Assembly: GCF_001545155.1 (NCBI RefSeq)
Contig: NZ_CP014226.1
Location: 2,840,344 to 2,904,343 of the forward strand
DNA: 64,000 nucleotides
Source: Halomonas chromatireducens
GTDB taxonomy: Bacteria > Pseudomonadota > Gammaproteobacteria > Pseudomonadales > Halomonadaceae
Direction: 5' to 3'
Under the pieces are notes generated by a model. It was not told the origin of the DNA, searched no databases, and was given only the letters and a program-made list of their open reading frames with translations. Positions 41,257 through 50,599 of the stretch are shown piece after piece. The translations under genes were made by a program, and so were the position numbers. Every line of letters begins with the position of its first letter. The first letter of the stretch is position 1.

Positions 41257-43407
41257 TCAGGCCGGCATATCATTTGCCTTGCCGTCGCGTGACCATACGC
41301 GGTGCTGTCCCAAGGCCTGGCTGAACGGGGTGAAGATATCGTCCACCGTGCCGCCCAGCACGATGCCCTCCTCCCCGGTGGGCACATTGGCGGCTGCCAA
41401 CAGCTCTTGTCCCTCACCCACGGCGGCAATCACCTTCAGGTGCTTGTAGGCCTCCTGCACGTAGTAGCGGCCAAGCCCGGACTCGGACAGGGCTGTCGCG
41501 CTCTGGTCACCACCTGCCACGATCACTGCATCTACCGCCACCGACGGCATGCCGTTGAGCATGGCGTCCGGCGTCACGGTCTGGCCATTGGCACCCTTGA
41601 CCGGCGCCATGCTGGGCGCGACGACGAGGCCTTCGGCGCCCTCGGCCGACAGCTTCTGCTTGACCGCCTCGACCTGCTCGGCATCGACGCCATCCGCCAC
41701 CAGGATGGCGACCTTGCGGTAGCGGATATTGCCCGGCAGGCGCGCCATCAGGCTCAGGGCAGGCGATTCGGCAAGCGAACTCTTGCCCAGTTGCTCGGCC
41801 GGGGCGGGCTTGCTGCTCGGGGTTTCGACGCCATGCATCTCGCCGACCCGACGCGCCAGTTCCAGATCGATATTGGGCAGGATCTCCTGGATCACCCGCT
41901 CGCGAAGCCAGGGCCGCTGCACCTTGGAAAGCTCGAAGGCGTAGGCGGCGATGATGTGCTCCTTCTCCACGTCGGTCTGGCTGTTCCAGAACAGCGTGGC
42001 CTGGGAGTAGTGGTCGCCGAAGGAGTCGCTGCGCGCACGGATCTTGTGGGCATCGATGCGCTCGTGATAGCTCTCGAAACCACCGTTCTCCGGCGCCGGC
42101 GGAGTCTCGCTTGGCCAGCCACCATCGATGGAGTTGGGCTCGTAGGAGGCCTGGCCCTTGTTGATGGTCTGACGATGCATCGAGTCACGCTGGTTGTTGT
42201 GAAACGGACAGACCGGCTGGTTGATGGGAATCTCGTGGAAGTTCGGTCCGCCGAGACGCAGCATCTGAGTATCGAGGTAGGAGAACAGCCGCCCCTGTAG
42301 CAGCGGGTCGTTGGAGAAATCGATGCCCGGTACCACATGGCCGGGATTGAAGGCCACCTGCTCGGTCTCGGCGAAGTAGTTGTCCGGGTTGCGATTCAGC
42401 ACCATCTTGCCGATCAGGGTAACCGGCACCACCTCCTCCGGAATGAGCTTGGTGGGGTCGAGGATATCGAAATCGAAGCTGTGCTCGTCCTCCTCTTCCA
42501 CCACCTGGATACCCAGTTCAAACTCGATGAAATCGCCGTTCTCGATGTCCTCCCACATCATGCGGCGGTTGAAGTCGGGGTCGCGGCCCCACAGCTTCTG
42601 CGCCTCATCCCAGATCAATGAACAGGTACCGGCCAGCGGCTTCCAGTGGAACTTGACGAAGCGCGACGTGCCCTGCTTGTCGATCAGACGGAAGGTGTGA
42701 ACCCCGAAGCCTTCCATGTTGCGGTAGTGCCGCGGGAAGCCCCGGTCAGACATGGTCCACAGCACCATATGGGTGGACTCCGGCATCAGCGAGACGAAGT
42801 CCCAGAAGGTGTCATGGGCCGACTGGCCCTGGGGAATCTCGTTGTGCGGCTCCGGTTTCACCGCATGCACGAAATCGGGAAACTTGATCGCATCCTGGAT
42901 GAAGAAGACCGGCATATCGTTGCCGACCAGGTCCCAGACGCCTTCGTCGGTGTAGAACTTGGTGGCGAAGCCGCGCACGTCACGCACGGTGTCGTTGGAG
43001 CCGCGGGCACCCTGTACCGTCGAGAAGCGCACGAATACCGGTGTCTTCTTGCCGGGGTCCTGGAACAGCCCCGCCTTGGAGTACTGGGCGGCGTTGTCGT
43101 AGGGCTGGAAATAGCCGTGGGCCGCGGCACCCCGGGCATGGACGATACGCTCGGGTATGCGCTCATTGTCGAAATGGTTGAGCTTCTCGCGGAAGGCAAA
43201 GTCTTCCATCAGCGTGGGGCCACGCTCGCCGGCCTTCAGCGAGTTGTGGTTGTCCGCAATCCGCGTGCCGTGATTGGTGCGCAGGTCATGCCCCGTGGCA
43301 TCGCTGCGGTACTTTTCCAGGTTCTCCGACTTGCTCTGTTCGTCGGTCTTGAAGTCCGTATCGTTGGCTTCGCCACTATTGGGATTGGTGTGGGGATTTT
43401 TCGCCAT
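41257..43407 (-). CDS. katE: Catalase HPII, large-subunit clade with C-terminal flavodoxin-like domain
   Basis: Heme catalase that breaks down hydrogen peroxide, typically a stationary-phase enzyme. Seen: 716 residues; disordered N-terminal arm (about 1-60); catalytic His in [14 protein letters not shown]; Asn in [19 protein letters not shown]; proximal Tyr in [15 protein letters not shown]; and a C-terminal type-1 amidotransferase-like domain (about 575-705, [29 protein letters not shown]) characteristic of large-subunit catalases. The ATG at 43407 has AGGAG before it. Other open sequence upstream to 43488 is not conserved. Likely its own promoter in the upstream 302-bp gap. Confidence 0.95.
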   Translation of the reverse strand: MAKNPHTNPNSGEANDTDFKTDEQSKSENLEKYRSDATGHDLRTNHGTRIADNHNSLKAGERGPTLMEDFAFREKLNHFDNERIPERIVHARGAAAHGYFQPYDNAAQYSKAGLFQDPGKKTPVFVRFSTVQGARGSNDTVRDVRGFATKFYTDEGVWDLVGNDMPVFFIQDAIKFPDFVHAVKPEPHNEIPQGQSAHDTFWDFVSLMPESTHMVLWTMSDRGFPRHYRNMEGFGVHTFRLIDKQGTSRFVKFHWKPLAGTCSLIWDEAQKLWGRDPDFNRRMMWEDIENGDFIEFELGIQVVEEEDEHSFDFDILDPTKLIPEEVVPVTLIGKMVLNRNPDNYFAETEQVAFNPGHVVPGIDFSNDPLLQGRLFSYLDTQMLRLGGPNFHEIPINQPVCPFHNNQRDSMHRQTINKGQASYEPNSIDGGWPSETPPAPENGGFESYHERIDAHKIRARSDSFGDHYSQATLFWNSQTDVEKEHIIAAYAFELSKVQRPWLRERVIQEILPNIDLELARRVGEMHGVETPSSKPAPAEQLGKSSLAESPALSLMARLPGNIRYRKVAILVADGVDAEQVEAVKQKLSAEGAEGLVVAPSMAPVKGANGQTVTPDAMLNGMPSVAVDAVIVAGGDQSATALSESGLGRYYVQEAYKHLKVIAAVGEGQELLAAANVPTGEEGIVLGGTVDDIFTPFSQALGQHRVWSRDGKANDMPA

Positions 43408-43709
43408 GTCACGCTCCTGTGGCAGTATCGTTCCATCGGTTTCTACCTGCTTCGATTGAAAGGTAGTCCGGCATCGACTCGCTGCCAATCAGCTCAGGTT
43501 ATGCGTACAAAAGATAACGTTTATCGCGTTAAAGTCCGTCCGTCGATGGCCGCCACTCGATGAGGAAGCCTGGCGACAACCGCCCTTCCCATTCGGCTTT
43601 GGACAGGCCCAGCGGACGAGCCATGTCACGGTGGGTAATGTCACGGCCAGACGCAATACGGCCCGGTAATTACCGGGCCGTATTGCTTCCAGTCAGGGCA
43701 TTTACCGCG
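43408..43709. promoter_or_regulatory. katE upstream region
   Basis: This 302-bp gap lies between katE and the upstream glycine-zipper membrane-protein gene. It contains a 34-bp perfect palindrome at its far end (listed separately), and the small inverted repeat GATAA-CGT-TTATC (43513-43525) about 110 bp before the katE start. No gene was supported. No textbook promoter could be fixed by eye. Confidence 0.35.
43653..43686. terminator. 34-bp perfect palindrome, probable terminator
   Basis: GCAATACGGCCCGG and its complement flank TAATTA, and the whole 34 bp is a perfect palindrome. It lies 24 bp after the GlsB-like gene stop and is the likely terminator. On the minus strand it is followed by GTCTGGCC, a poor T-tract, so intrinsic termination is not certain. 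Confidence 0.6.
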
Positions 43710-43952
43710 CTACGCCTCCTTGACCTTCGAGATAATCCATAACAGCACCACGGCACCCACGGTCGCAGTCACCAGCGAACCGATAAAACCCCCGGCCTGC
43801 AGTCCCAGCAAGCTGAACAGAAATCCCCCGATCACCGCACCCACGATACCCACGCCGATATTGGCCAGAATACCGAAGCCACCGCCACGCATGATATTGC
43901 CGGCAATCCAGCCAGCGAGACCACCGATAATCAGCCAAGCGATCAAACCCAT
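43710..43952 (-). CDS. GlsB/YeaQ/YmgE-family small membrane protein
   Basis: Transglycosylase-associated-protein family, small hydrophobic proteins induced by stress, function uncertain. The 80-residue product is a glycine-zipper-rich three-helix membrane protein: MGLIAWLIIGGLAGWIAGNI, GFGILANIGVGIVGAVIGGF and GGFIGSLVTATVGAVVLLWI. GGAGAGACGAT precedes the ATG, a strong site. It sits between DUF924 and katE genes, in the same direction as both, but is bounded by a palindrome on the katE side. Confidence 0.9.
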   Translation of the reverse strand: MGLIAWLIIGGLAGWIAGNIMRGGGFGILANIGVGIVGAVIGGFLFSLLGLQAGGFIGSLVTATVGAVVLLWIISKVKEA

Positions 43953-44036
43953 ATCGTCTCTCCTTCCTTGTTGTGATGCCCGAATGCTCGGATGTTCCCA
44001 ATGGTGCCTCAGTACGAGGCCACGGGAAAGCGTCGC

Positions 44037-44591
44037 TCAGAATGACGAGCCGGGCTCCATGAGAAAAGCCAGTTCCTCATCGGTCGACTCGCGACCCAGT
44101 ATGGCATTGCGGTGGGGGTAGCGGCCGAAGCGCAGGAGAATATCCCGGTGTCGCTGCTCGAAGCCCAGGTTATCCTCCAGACCCGGCTGATCGAACAGAC
44201 GCAGGGCTTCGTCGTGAATCTTCAGCGACTCGCTGTGCATGTAGGGCATATAGAGAAAGGCGCGCTCGCTCATGTCGAGTTCCTGGTCCTGGCCCTGCGC
44301 CACTGCCTCCTGGGCCAACACCAACGCCATGGGGTCCTGTGTGAAGGACCCCGGCAGGCCACGGAAAAGGTTTCGGGAAAACTGGTCGAGCACAAGGATC
44401 TCGGCCAGACGCCCCGTGGCCGACCGGCGCCACTGCCAGAGCTCCCCTGCTGCGGCCGCCCGGTGCAAGCCGAAGAAGCGCTGGCCGATCTCTGTATCGA
44501 GTTCGATATCCTTGCGAAACCACTGTCCGGGGGACAGCTCATCAAACCAGTAGCCGACCACGTCGTCGGCACTCGGTAGCGTATCGCCCAT
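44037..44591 (-). CDS. DUF924-family protein
   Basis: Alpha-helical TPR-like family of unknown function. Seen: 184 residues with the family hallmarks VVGYWFDELSPGQWFRKD, LAEILVLDQFSRNLFRG, ERAFLYMPYMHSESL, and RFGRYPHRNAILGRESTDEE. The ATG at 44591 has GAGGA 7 nt upstream; the frame is open to 44633. The next gene downstream in the same direction is the GlsB-like gene, 84 bp away. No function is proposed. Confidence 0.88.
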   Translation of the reverse strand: MGDTLPSADDVVGYWFDELSPGQWFRKDIELDTEIGQRFFGLHRAAAAGELWQWRRSATGRLAEILVLDQFSRNLFRGLPGSFTQDPMALVLAQEAVAQGQDQELDMSERAFLYMPYMHSESLKIHDEALRLFDQPGLEDNLGFEQRHRDILLRFGRYPHRNAILGRESTDEELAFLMEPGSSF

Positions 44592-44721
44592 GTCACATCC
44601 TCGCTGTTCAGATAACGCGCACCCTGGCCGCATTCGGTTCGGTTATCGCAGCCTGATATGATGACAGTAGCACTCTGAGGGCGATCCCCCCAGTTAGCCG
44701 TCGTCAATTGCAGGAGCACGC

Positions 44722-44910
44722 ATGTCCCCCCAGGAACTGATCGAAATGTTCACCTTGGTCTTCAACCTGATCGGCCTGGCGATCTGCCTGGTCGGCCTGA
44801 CCCTGGCCCAGCGCATGCGCCATCGCTGGCCGGGTTATTCACTGGCCGTCATCGGCTTTCTGGTTGCCGCCCTGCCGCTGTTCTACAAGATGCTGGCCAC
44901 GGCCCCCTGA
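44722..44910 (+). CDS. Small two-helix membrane protein, function unknown
   Basis: A 62-residue protein with two hydrophobic segments (FTLVFNLIGLAICLVGLTL and YSLAVIGFLVAALPLFY) joined by a basic loop RMRHRWPG. GCAGGAGC precedes the ATG with good spacing, and a TATGAT -10-like element is found ~60 bp upstream. Family not recognised. The following 130 bp to ycjX has no feature I can support. Confidence 0.7.
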   Translation: MSPQELIEMFTLVFNLIGLAICLVGLTLAQRMRHRWPGYSLAVIGFLVAALPLFYKMLATAP

Positions 44911-45040
44911 TGCCGGGCATCCCGCAACCGCTTGTCTCAATACTCGCCTGCACTCTCCTGCCGGGCCGGCAACGCCTTGCCAGACGTCGCCAACGCCCTC
45001 ACATTAGCGGCTGAGCTTGCTGCGAAGGGAATCCTCACTG

Positions 45041-46432
45041 ATGCGCCAGCCTTTGGCCCGGGAACTGACCAACCTGATCGAGCGCGGACGCGATCGCCAG
45101 CTTCGCCTGGCGGTCACCGGCCTGTCGCGCGCCGGCAAGACCGCCTTTCTCACCTCGCTGGTCAACCAGCTTCGCCATGCCGGCCTGGAGGCCCGACTCG
45201 ACCTGATGCCGGTGGCTCGGGAGGGTCGCCTGCTGGGCGCCCGGCGAGTCAGCCAGCCAGATCTGGGCGTGCCGCGCTTTCCCTACGACCAGGCCATGGC
45301 GGCCCTCGACGCCGACCCGCCATTCTGGCCGCAGCCCACCCGCGGTATCAGCGAGCTGCGCCTGTCGATCCGCTATCGTCCGGCGCGACGCGGACTGCTG
45401 CGGGGCGAAACCGCCGAGCTGAGCCTGGACCTGTTCGACTACCCCGGCGAGTGGCTGCTCGATCTGCCCCTGCTGGGCCATGATTACCCCGGCTGGAGCC
45501 GGGCGATGCTGGCCAATGCCGGCGAACAGCGCCGCGCCCTGCTCGCCGAGTGGGAAAGCGTCGCCGCCGGGCTCGACCCCGCCGCCGAAGCCAACGAGGC
45601 TGAGCTGGCCAACATCGCCAGCCTCTATGCCCGCAGCCTGCAGGCCGCCCGGGAGGCGGGCTTCGCCAACCTGCAGCCGGGTCGATTCCTGCTGCCGGGC
45701 GACCTGGAAGGTGCGCCGGTGCTGCAGTTCTTTCCCCTGCCCGCGCTGAAGGACTACGACGACACCAGACTGGCCAAGCTGCCACCCGACAGCGTCTACG
45801 CCACCCTGGCCGCCCGCTTTCGCCATTATCAGCAGCACATCGTGCGGCCGTTTTATCGCGACCACTTTCGCCGCTTCGACCGACAGATCGTGCTGGTGGA
45901 TGTGCTGGGCGCGCTCAATGCCGGCCCCGAGCGCTTCGAGGACCTCTCCCAGGCGCTCACCACGCTGATGCAGAGCTTCGACTACGGCAAGCGCAGCCTG
46001 TTGTCGCGCCTGTTCGCCCCGCGCATCGATCGCCTGGCCATTGCCGCGACCAAGGCCGACCACGTGACGCCGGAGCAGCACGGCAACCTGACCTCGCTGC
46101 TGGAAGCGTTGCTGGCCGAGCCCCTGCAGGACCTGCGCTATGCCGACGTGCCGGTCAAGGCGCTGTCACTGGCGGCGATTCGCGCCACCGAAACCCATGC
46201 CGTGGAGCACCAGAAGCAGCGCACACCGGCGCTGCGCGGCACCACCCTGGAAGGCGAGGAAGTCCTGGTGTTTCCCGGCGAGGTGCCCTCACAGCTGCCC
46301 GAAGCGGAGTTCTGGGCACGGCAGGGCTTCGACTTCCGAGCCTTCCGCCCCGCCCCGCGGGAAGGCGGCGCCCTGCCCCATATTCGCCTGGACGCCGCCC
46401 TCGACTGGCTGATCGGAGACAAACTGCGATGA
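45041..46432 (+). CDS. ycjX: YcjX-family P-loop protein (DUF463)
   Basis: YcjX belongs to a GTPase-like family of unclear function, coupled in E. coli to the phage-shock regulon. Seen: 463 residues; P-loop GLSRAGKTAFLTSLV at about 27-41; the SLDLFDYPGEWLLDLPLL region; DRQIVLVDVLGALNAG; and AIAATKADHVTPEQH resembling a TKxD nucleotide motif. The ATG at 45041 has AAGGGA ~10 nt upstream. It overlaps ycjF by four bases (ATGA). No pspABC genes are nearby. Confidence 0.9.
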   Translation: MRQPLARELTNLIERGRDRQLRLAVTGLSRAGKTAFLTSLVNQLRHAGLEARLDLMPVAREGRLLGARRVSQPDLGVPRFPYDQAMAALDADPPFWPQPTRGISELRLSIRYRPARRGLLRGETAELSLDLFDYPGEWLLDLPLLGHDYPGWSRAMLANAGEQRRALLAEWESVAAGLDPAAEANEAELANIASLYARSLQAAREAGFANLQPGRFLLPGDLEGAPVLQFFPLPALKDYDDTRLAKLPPDSVYATLAARFRHYQQHIVRPFYRDHFRRFDRQIVLVDVLGALNAGPERFEDLSQALTTLMQSFDYGKRSLLSRLFAPRIDRLAIAATKADHVTPEQHGNLTSLLEALLAEPLQDLRYADVPVKALSLAAIRATETHAVEHQKQRTPALRGTTLEGEEVLVFPGEVPSQLPEAEFWARQGFDFRAFRPAPREGGALPHIRLDAALDWLIGDKLR

Positions 46433-47496
46433 GCGATAACCGCCACCCCGGCCAGGACCACGAAGCACCCGGCCCCACCGATCCCCGACCCGGTCGCCGT
46501 TTCACCCTGGATGAGCCAACCCCGCCGCCCGGTGGCGACACCCCACGGCCGCGCCAGGATTTCGCCACAGAACTGCCGACTCGCCCCATCGAGGAGCCCA
46601 TCGATGGCCCTGCCGAGCAGGCCCTCGCTGCCAGCCTCGGCCGGCCACGCAAGCGCCGCTGGGGCCTCCTTACGCTGCTGGGCGGCAGCCTGGCCCTGGG
46701 CACGGCAGAGCTAGCCCTGCGGCTACCGGCGGCCCTCACCGGCGGTTACTGGCTCAACGGCGGCTGGGCCCTGCTGGGACTGGGCGCCATCGGCCTGGGC
46801 GCCAGTGCGCTGCTGCGGGAAGCCTGGCGGCTGCGTCGACCGCGTCGCCACGCCCCCCTGCGTGCAAGACTGGGCAAGTTGCAGGAAGTCGGCACCGCCG
46901 AGGCCATGGGCCTGGCCAGACTGCTCAAGACACAGCTGAAGCTTCATGAGGACCACCCTCACTGGCAGGCCTTCCTGTCCGCTCACCAGTCTCACCATAG
47001 CGGGGCGGAGGTGCGCCAGCTGCTGGCACATCATCTGCTGGCACCCCGCGACCGGGAGGCGCGACGCCTGATCTCTCGAATGTCCGGCGAGACCGCGGTG
47101 ATGGTGGCGGTGAGCCCGCTGACCCTGGTGGACATGGCGCTGGTCGCCTGGCGCAACCTGGCAATGATCGACCGGATATGCCGCCTCTACGGCCTGGAGC
47201 TCGGCTATGCCAGCCGCCTGCGCCTGCTGCGTAGCGTGCTCTACAACATGGCCTTCGCCGGCGCGACCGAGATGGCCAGCGAAGCGGGCATGGAGATTCT
47301 CTCGCTGAACCTGGCCGGAAGGCTCTCGACCCGTGCCGGCCAGGGCATGGGGGTGGGCCTGCTCAGTGCGCGGCTGGGCCTGCGAACCCAGCGACTGACG
47401 CGGCCGATCGGCTTCGACGCTGGCGACGCACCGCGCATGGCCGACCTGCGCAGCGAACTCTGGCAGCAGCTGCGTCGCCTCGAGGTAAAGGAATAA
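46429..47496 (+). CDS. ycjF: YcjF-family membrane protein (DUF697)
   Basis: Partner of YcjX in the same two-gene unit. Seen: 355 residues; a Pro-rich acidic N-terminus of ~75 residues; two hydrophobic helices at about 82-99 and 107-127; a soluble middle region; and a DUF697 C-terminal half with MSGETAVMVAVSPLTLVDMALVAWRNLAMIDRI. The ATGA overlap with ycjX shows translational coupling. Function is not known; membrane-stress related by association only. Confidence 0.88.
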   Translation: MSDNRHPGQDHEAPGPTDPRPGRRFTLDEPTPPPGGDTPRPRQDFATELPTRPIEEPIDGPAEQALAASLGRPRKRRWGLLTLLGGSLALGTAELALRLPAALTGGYWLNGGWALLGLGAIGLGASALLREAWRLRRPRRHAPLRARLGKLQEVGTAEAMGLARLLKTQLKLHEDHPHWQAFLSAHQSHHSGAEVRQLLAHHLLAPRDREARRLISRMSGETAVMVAVSPLTLVDMALVAWRNLAMIDRICRLYGLELGYASRLRLLRSVLYNMAFAGATEMASEAGMEILSLNLAGRLSTRAGQGMGVGLLSARLGLRTQRLTRPIGFDAGDAPRMADLRSELWQQLRRLEVKE

Positions 47497-47601
47497 GCGT
47501 CGTAGCCACGCGCTTCTTGACCCCGGTCATGACAGCTCGGCTCCGAGCCGCTAGTCTCTAACATAAGGATCAGCCCTTACCTGCCAAGAAGGAAAACTGT
47601 C

Positions 47602-48042
47602 ATGTTCAATACCATCCTGGTTCCCGTCGATGGCTCCGAAAACGCCAAGAAAGCCCTTTCCGTTGCCTGCCAACTGGCCAACCAGGCCGACGCCACCCTG
47701 CACATCCTGCATATCCCCGAAGAGCTCTCCCACGAGACGACGCTGGTCTGGGGCATCGGCGCCATCGCCATCGAGGCGTCCCGCCAGGAGCGCGACGACA
47801 TCGGACAGCAGGTGGTGGAAAAGGCCGCCCAGGCGGCGCGCGACAAGGGCGTGACCAAGGTCGAGACCGCCATCGGCCGTGGCGACCCGGCCCGCTCCAT
47901 CATCAGCGAAGCGAAGACACGCGGGGTTGAAGCCATCATCATGGGTAGCCGGGGGCTCAGCGACCTGCGCGGATTGGTCGTGGGCAGCGTTTCCCACAAG
48001 GTGAGCCACGCCGCCGAGTGTACCGTCATTACCGTTCGCTGA
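47602..48042 (+). CDS. Universal stress protein, UspA family
   Basis: Small cytosolic nucleotide-binding stress protein of 146 residues. Seen: the opening FNTILVPVDGSENAKKALS, and the ATP-binding pattern GxxGx9G(S/T), here GSRGLSDLRGLVVGSVS at about 114-130, which places it in the ATP-binding group. A hairpin follows the stop. It precedes a decaying sugar-transport locus on the other strand. Target or trigger unknown. Confidence 0.93.
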   Translation: MFNTILVPVDGSENAKKALSVACQLANQADATLHILHIPEELSHETTLVWGIGAIAIEASRQERDDIGQQVVEKAAQAARDKGVTKVETAIGRGDPARSIISEAKTRGVEAIIMGSRGLSDLRGLVVGSVSHKVSHAAECTVITVR

Positions 48043-48067
48043 GCGCAAGGGCATCACCGACCGTTGA

Positions 48068-48093
48068 CCTGCTGCCCGACCAGTGGCAGCAGG
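48068..48093 (+). terminator. Hairpin after the UspA gene
   Basis: A 9-bp stem CCTGCTGCC with its complement around an 8-nt loop, followed by CCTTTAT. It lies 25 bp after the usp stop and is a moderate terminator candidate. Confidence 0.5.
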
Positions 48094-48130
48094 CCTTTAT
48101 CGAACAACACCGACCGGGGAACCCCGCGCC

Positions 48131-48988
48131 TCAGGCCAGGCGCTGCTCGGACTGGCTGTCGAAGAGCACGGCGCGCCCCATGTCGACGCGCAGATTCAGG
48201 CGCGCTCCCGGCATGACCGTACACTTGGGGCCGACCCGGGCCGTGACCTCTCCATCCCCCAGCGGCAGCCTCAGCAGGATATCGGCTCCGGTGGGCTCGG
48301 CCACGCTGACCCTGGCCGGGGTCTCCCGAGAGACAGGCCAAGGCAGCACCAGCGCTTCTTCGCCCTCGGTGACGATACGCAACCGGTATTGCCCTGCCCC
48401 GCCCCCCAGGCTAGCCGTGATGAAATTCATCGACGGTAAGCCCATGAATCCCACCACGAAGATATCCACCGGGTCGTTTTAGACCTCGTCGGGGGTGCCC
48501 AGCTGCAGGATATTGCCGTCGCGCATCACCGCGATGCGATCGGCCAGGGTCATCGCCTCGATCTGGTCGTGGGTCACATAGACGATGGTGGTGCCGAGCC
48601 GCTGATGCAGCTTCTTGATCTCGGTGCGCATGTCCATCCGCAGCTTGGCATCCAGGTTGGAGAGCGGTTCATTCTCCGGCCCCTTGATCTGGGCCGCCGA
48701 GGGCGGGTTGCCTGACATGGCCCGGGACTTGAGTACCGTCATCGCGGTTTCACCGCCGCCACCGGCGACGGCGAAGTCCTGCCAACCGTACCCCTCGGCT
48801 TCCATTAGATCCTTGAGCACGTTGGCGGCCCGGGCCTCGCCGCCGGAGGTCCACCAGTGCAGGACCTCGACTTCACCGGCGGCATGGGCGCTGGTCAGTG
48901 ACACGGAAGCGGCCAGGGCCGTGGCCAGGGCAAGCCCGGTCCTGGGGAAACGCGTTGCGGTGAAACAATTACGCTTGAAGGAAGGCAT
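48131..48988 (-). pseudogene. Sugar ABC-transporter remnant: binding-protein start fused to ATPase end, with a nonsense codon
   Basis: The first ~105 codons encode a signal peptide (ending in AHA) and the N-terminus of a glucose/mannose-type periplasmic sugar-binding protein ([35 protein letters not shown]). The frame then runs directly into the D-loop/switch half of an MsmX/UgpC-type ABC ATPase ([35 protein letters not shown]), joined near 48670-48685. Lost in between are the rest of the binding protein, presumably two permeases, and the ATPase Walker A and signature. A TAA at 48479-48481 (GTPDEV-stop-NDPVDIF) interrupts the ATPase end; the TOBE-like tail continues in the same frame to 48131. 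Cannot make a working transporter. Confidence 0.88.
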
Positions 48989-49103
48989 GGCGTAACTCCT
49001 CGAGTTGTTATGTTTCCGGCGTGACACCGGATAACGACACGCTAACCCAGGAAGCGCGACAGGAGGGGTTACCTAGTCCTGCGAAGTGTTGGCGTCGTAT
49101 TGC

Positions 49104-49131
49104 CGGAATATTACAGCCCTGTAATATTCCG
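49104..49131. repeat. 13-bp-armed inverted repeat over the kinase stop codon
   Basis: CGGAATATTACAG and CTGTAATATTCCG are exact complements separated by two Cs. The repeat is AT-rich in GC-rich surroundings and covers the last codons of the broken sensor kinase. It may be a terminator stem or a protein site; no T-run follows. Confidence 0.6.
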
Positions 49132-50599
49132 CGGCCGGGGCAGCGTCACGTTCACCCGCAGCCCGCCCTCGGGGTGGTTGTCGAGACCGATATCGCCGCC
49201 CAAGGCCCGGGCGATATGCCGGGCGATGCCCAGCCCCAGGCCGCTGCCGCCGGTATTGCGGCTGCGGGACGGTTCGAGACGGACGAAGGGCGAGAAGACC
49301 CGCTCGCGCTGCCCCTCGGGGATGCCCGGCCCATGGTCGCGGATGGTGATCGTCAGGCGGGAGGGATCGTCTTCCAGCGTCACGTCGGCGCGCTGGCCAT
49401 AGAAGATGGCATTCTCCAGCAGGTTCGCCAGGCAGCGCTTCAACGCCAGCGGCTTGACGGCGAGCGGTGCGGCCTTCCCCCCGGATCGTCACCTCTCCGC
49501 CCTGGAGCGCGAGCTCGTCGGCGAGTTCTTCCAATACCGCTCGCGGCTCGAGCTCTTCGACCGCTTCCTGAAGATCAAAGCCCTTGACCGAGGCCAGCGC
49601 ACCCTTGACCAGCAGATCGAGCTCATCGAGGGAGGCGCAGAAGCGCTCGCGCTGAAGCGGGTCGTCAAGCATCTCGGCCCTCAGCCGCATGCGGGTGATA
49701 GGCGTCTTGAGGTCGTGGGAGATCGCCGAGAAGAGCCGCTCACGCTCGTCGACCTGCTCCCGGATGCGCTCCTGCGTGCGGTTGAAGGCCATCGCCGTGG
49801 CCATCACCTCCCTGGGGCCGCTCTCACGCAGCGGCGGCGCATCCAGGTCGTCGCCCAGCTGGCGGGCCGCCCGGGACAGGCGTGCCAACGGCCGGGTGAC
49901 GCTGCGGATGCCCAGCAGCGAGAGCCCGATCACCGTCAGCAGCACCACCAGCCCCGCCAGCAGACGCTCGCCGGAGAGCCAGCGATACTCGTTGAACAGG
50001 TCTGCCACCGGTAGCAGGGTCGCCACGTAGAGCCAGGTACCGGGTTCGAGCTCCAGCTGCACCACCAGGATCGGCGGCGACAACGGCTCCATCAGCAGAC
50101 TGCGCTAGCCCCAACGCGGCGGCAGGTCGTGCAGGAGCACCTCATTGTTGTAGACCCGCAGGGTTTCTGCCCGGGAGAACTCCACCAGAACCTCGTCGAT
50201 ATTCAATTCGCGCCCGAGGATGGCGCGAGAATTGCCGACCACCAGCGCCTTCTCCGCCCCCGAGCCGATGTCATCGACGGGGATGCGACGCTCGTTGACG
50301 CTGACGAAGAATCGGGTGCCCCCCATGTTGCGCAATTGATCGAGCACGATGTGGCGATACTCGACGTGCAACGAGCGGAAGAAGCGCATGGTCGAGGCCA
50401 CGCTGTAGGCGACATTCTGCGACAGCTCGTCGAGCTGCTCCAGCTGGCTGGAGCGTACCTGGGAGGTCCAGACGGCGTAGCTAGCGAGCTGGGCGGCGAG
50501 CACACCGACGATCATGATCAGCACGAAGCGACCGCGCAGCGTCCTGGGCAGGCCGCGGGCCAGGTACCGACGCCACCGCTGCCAGCGGGTATCCGTCAC
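49111..50599 (-). pseudogene. Sensor histidine kinase, broken by a nonsense codon and a frameshift
   Basis: Two-component sensor related by position and type to Pseudomonas GtrS/GltS sugar sensors. Seen: N-terminal membrane helix at about 25-45, a periplasmic sensor, a second helix (LLAGLVVLLTVIGLSLLGI), HAMP, the H-box FSAISHDLKTPITRMR, and in a different frame the N-box CLANLLENAIFYG and G-boxes DHGPGIPEG and GGSGLGLGIARH. Two lesions: an in-frame TAG at 50105-50107 after the sensor half (PPRWG-stop-RSLLMEP), and a +1 shift at the six-base C-run 49477-49482 (plus strand); removing one base restores a continuous kinase frame. Its start overlaps the response-regulator stop by four bases. Confidence 0.87.

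Noticed and set aside
44932..45483. A plus-strand frame overlapping the start of ycjX
   Set aside because: Different frame from the conserved YcjX P-loop and low-complexity; not a separate gene.
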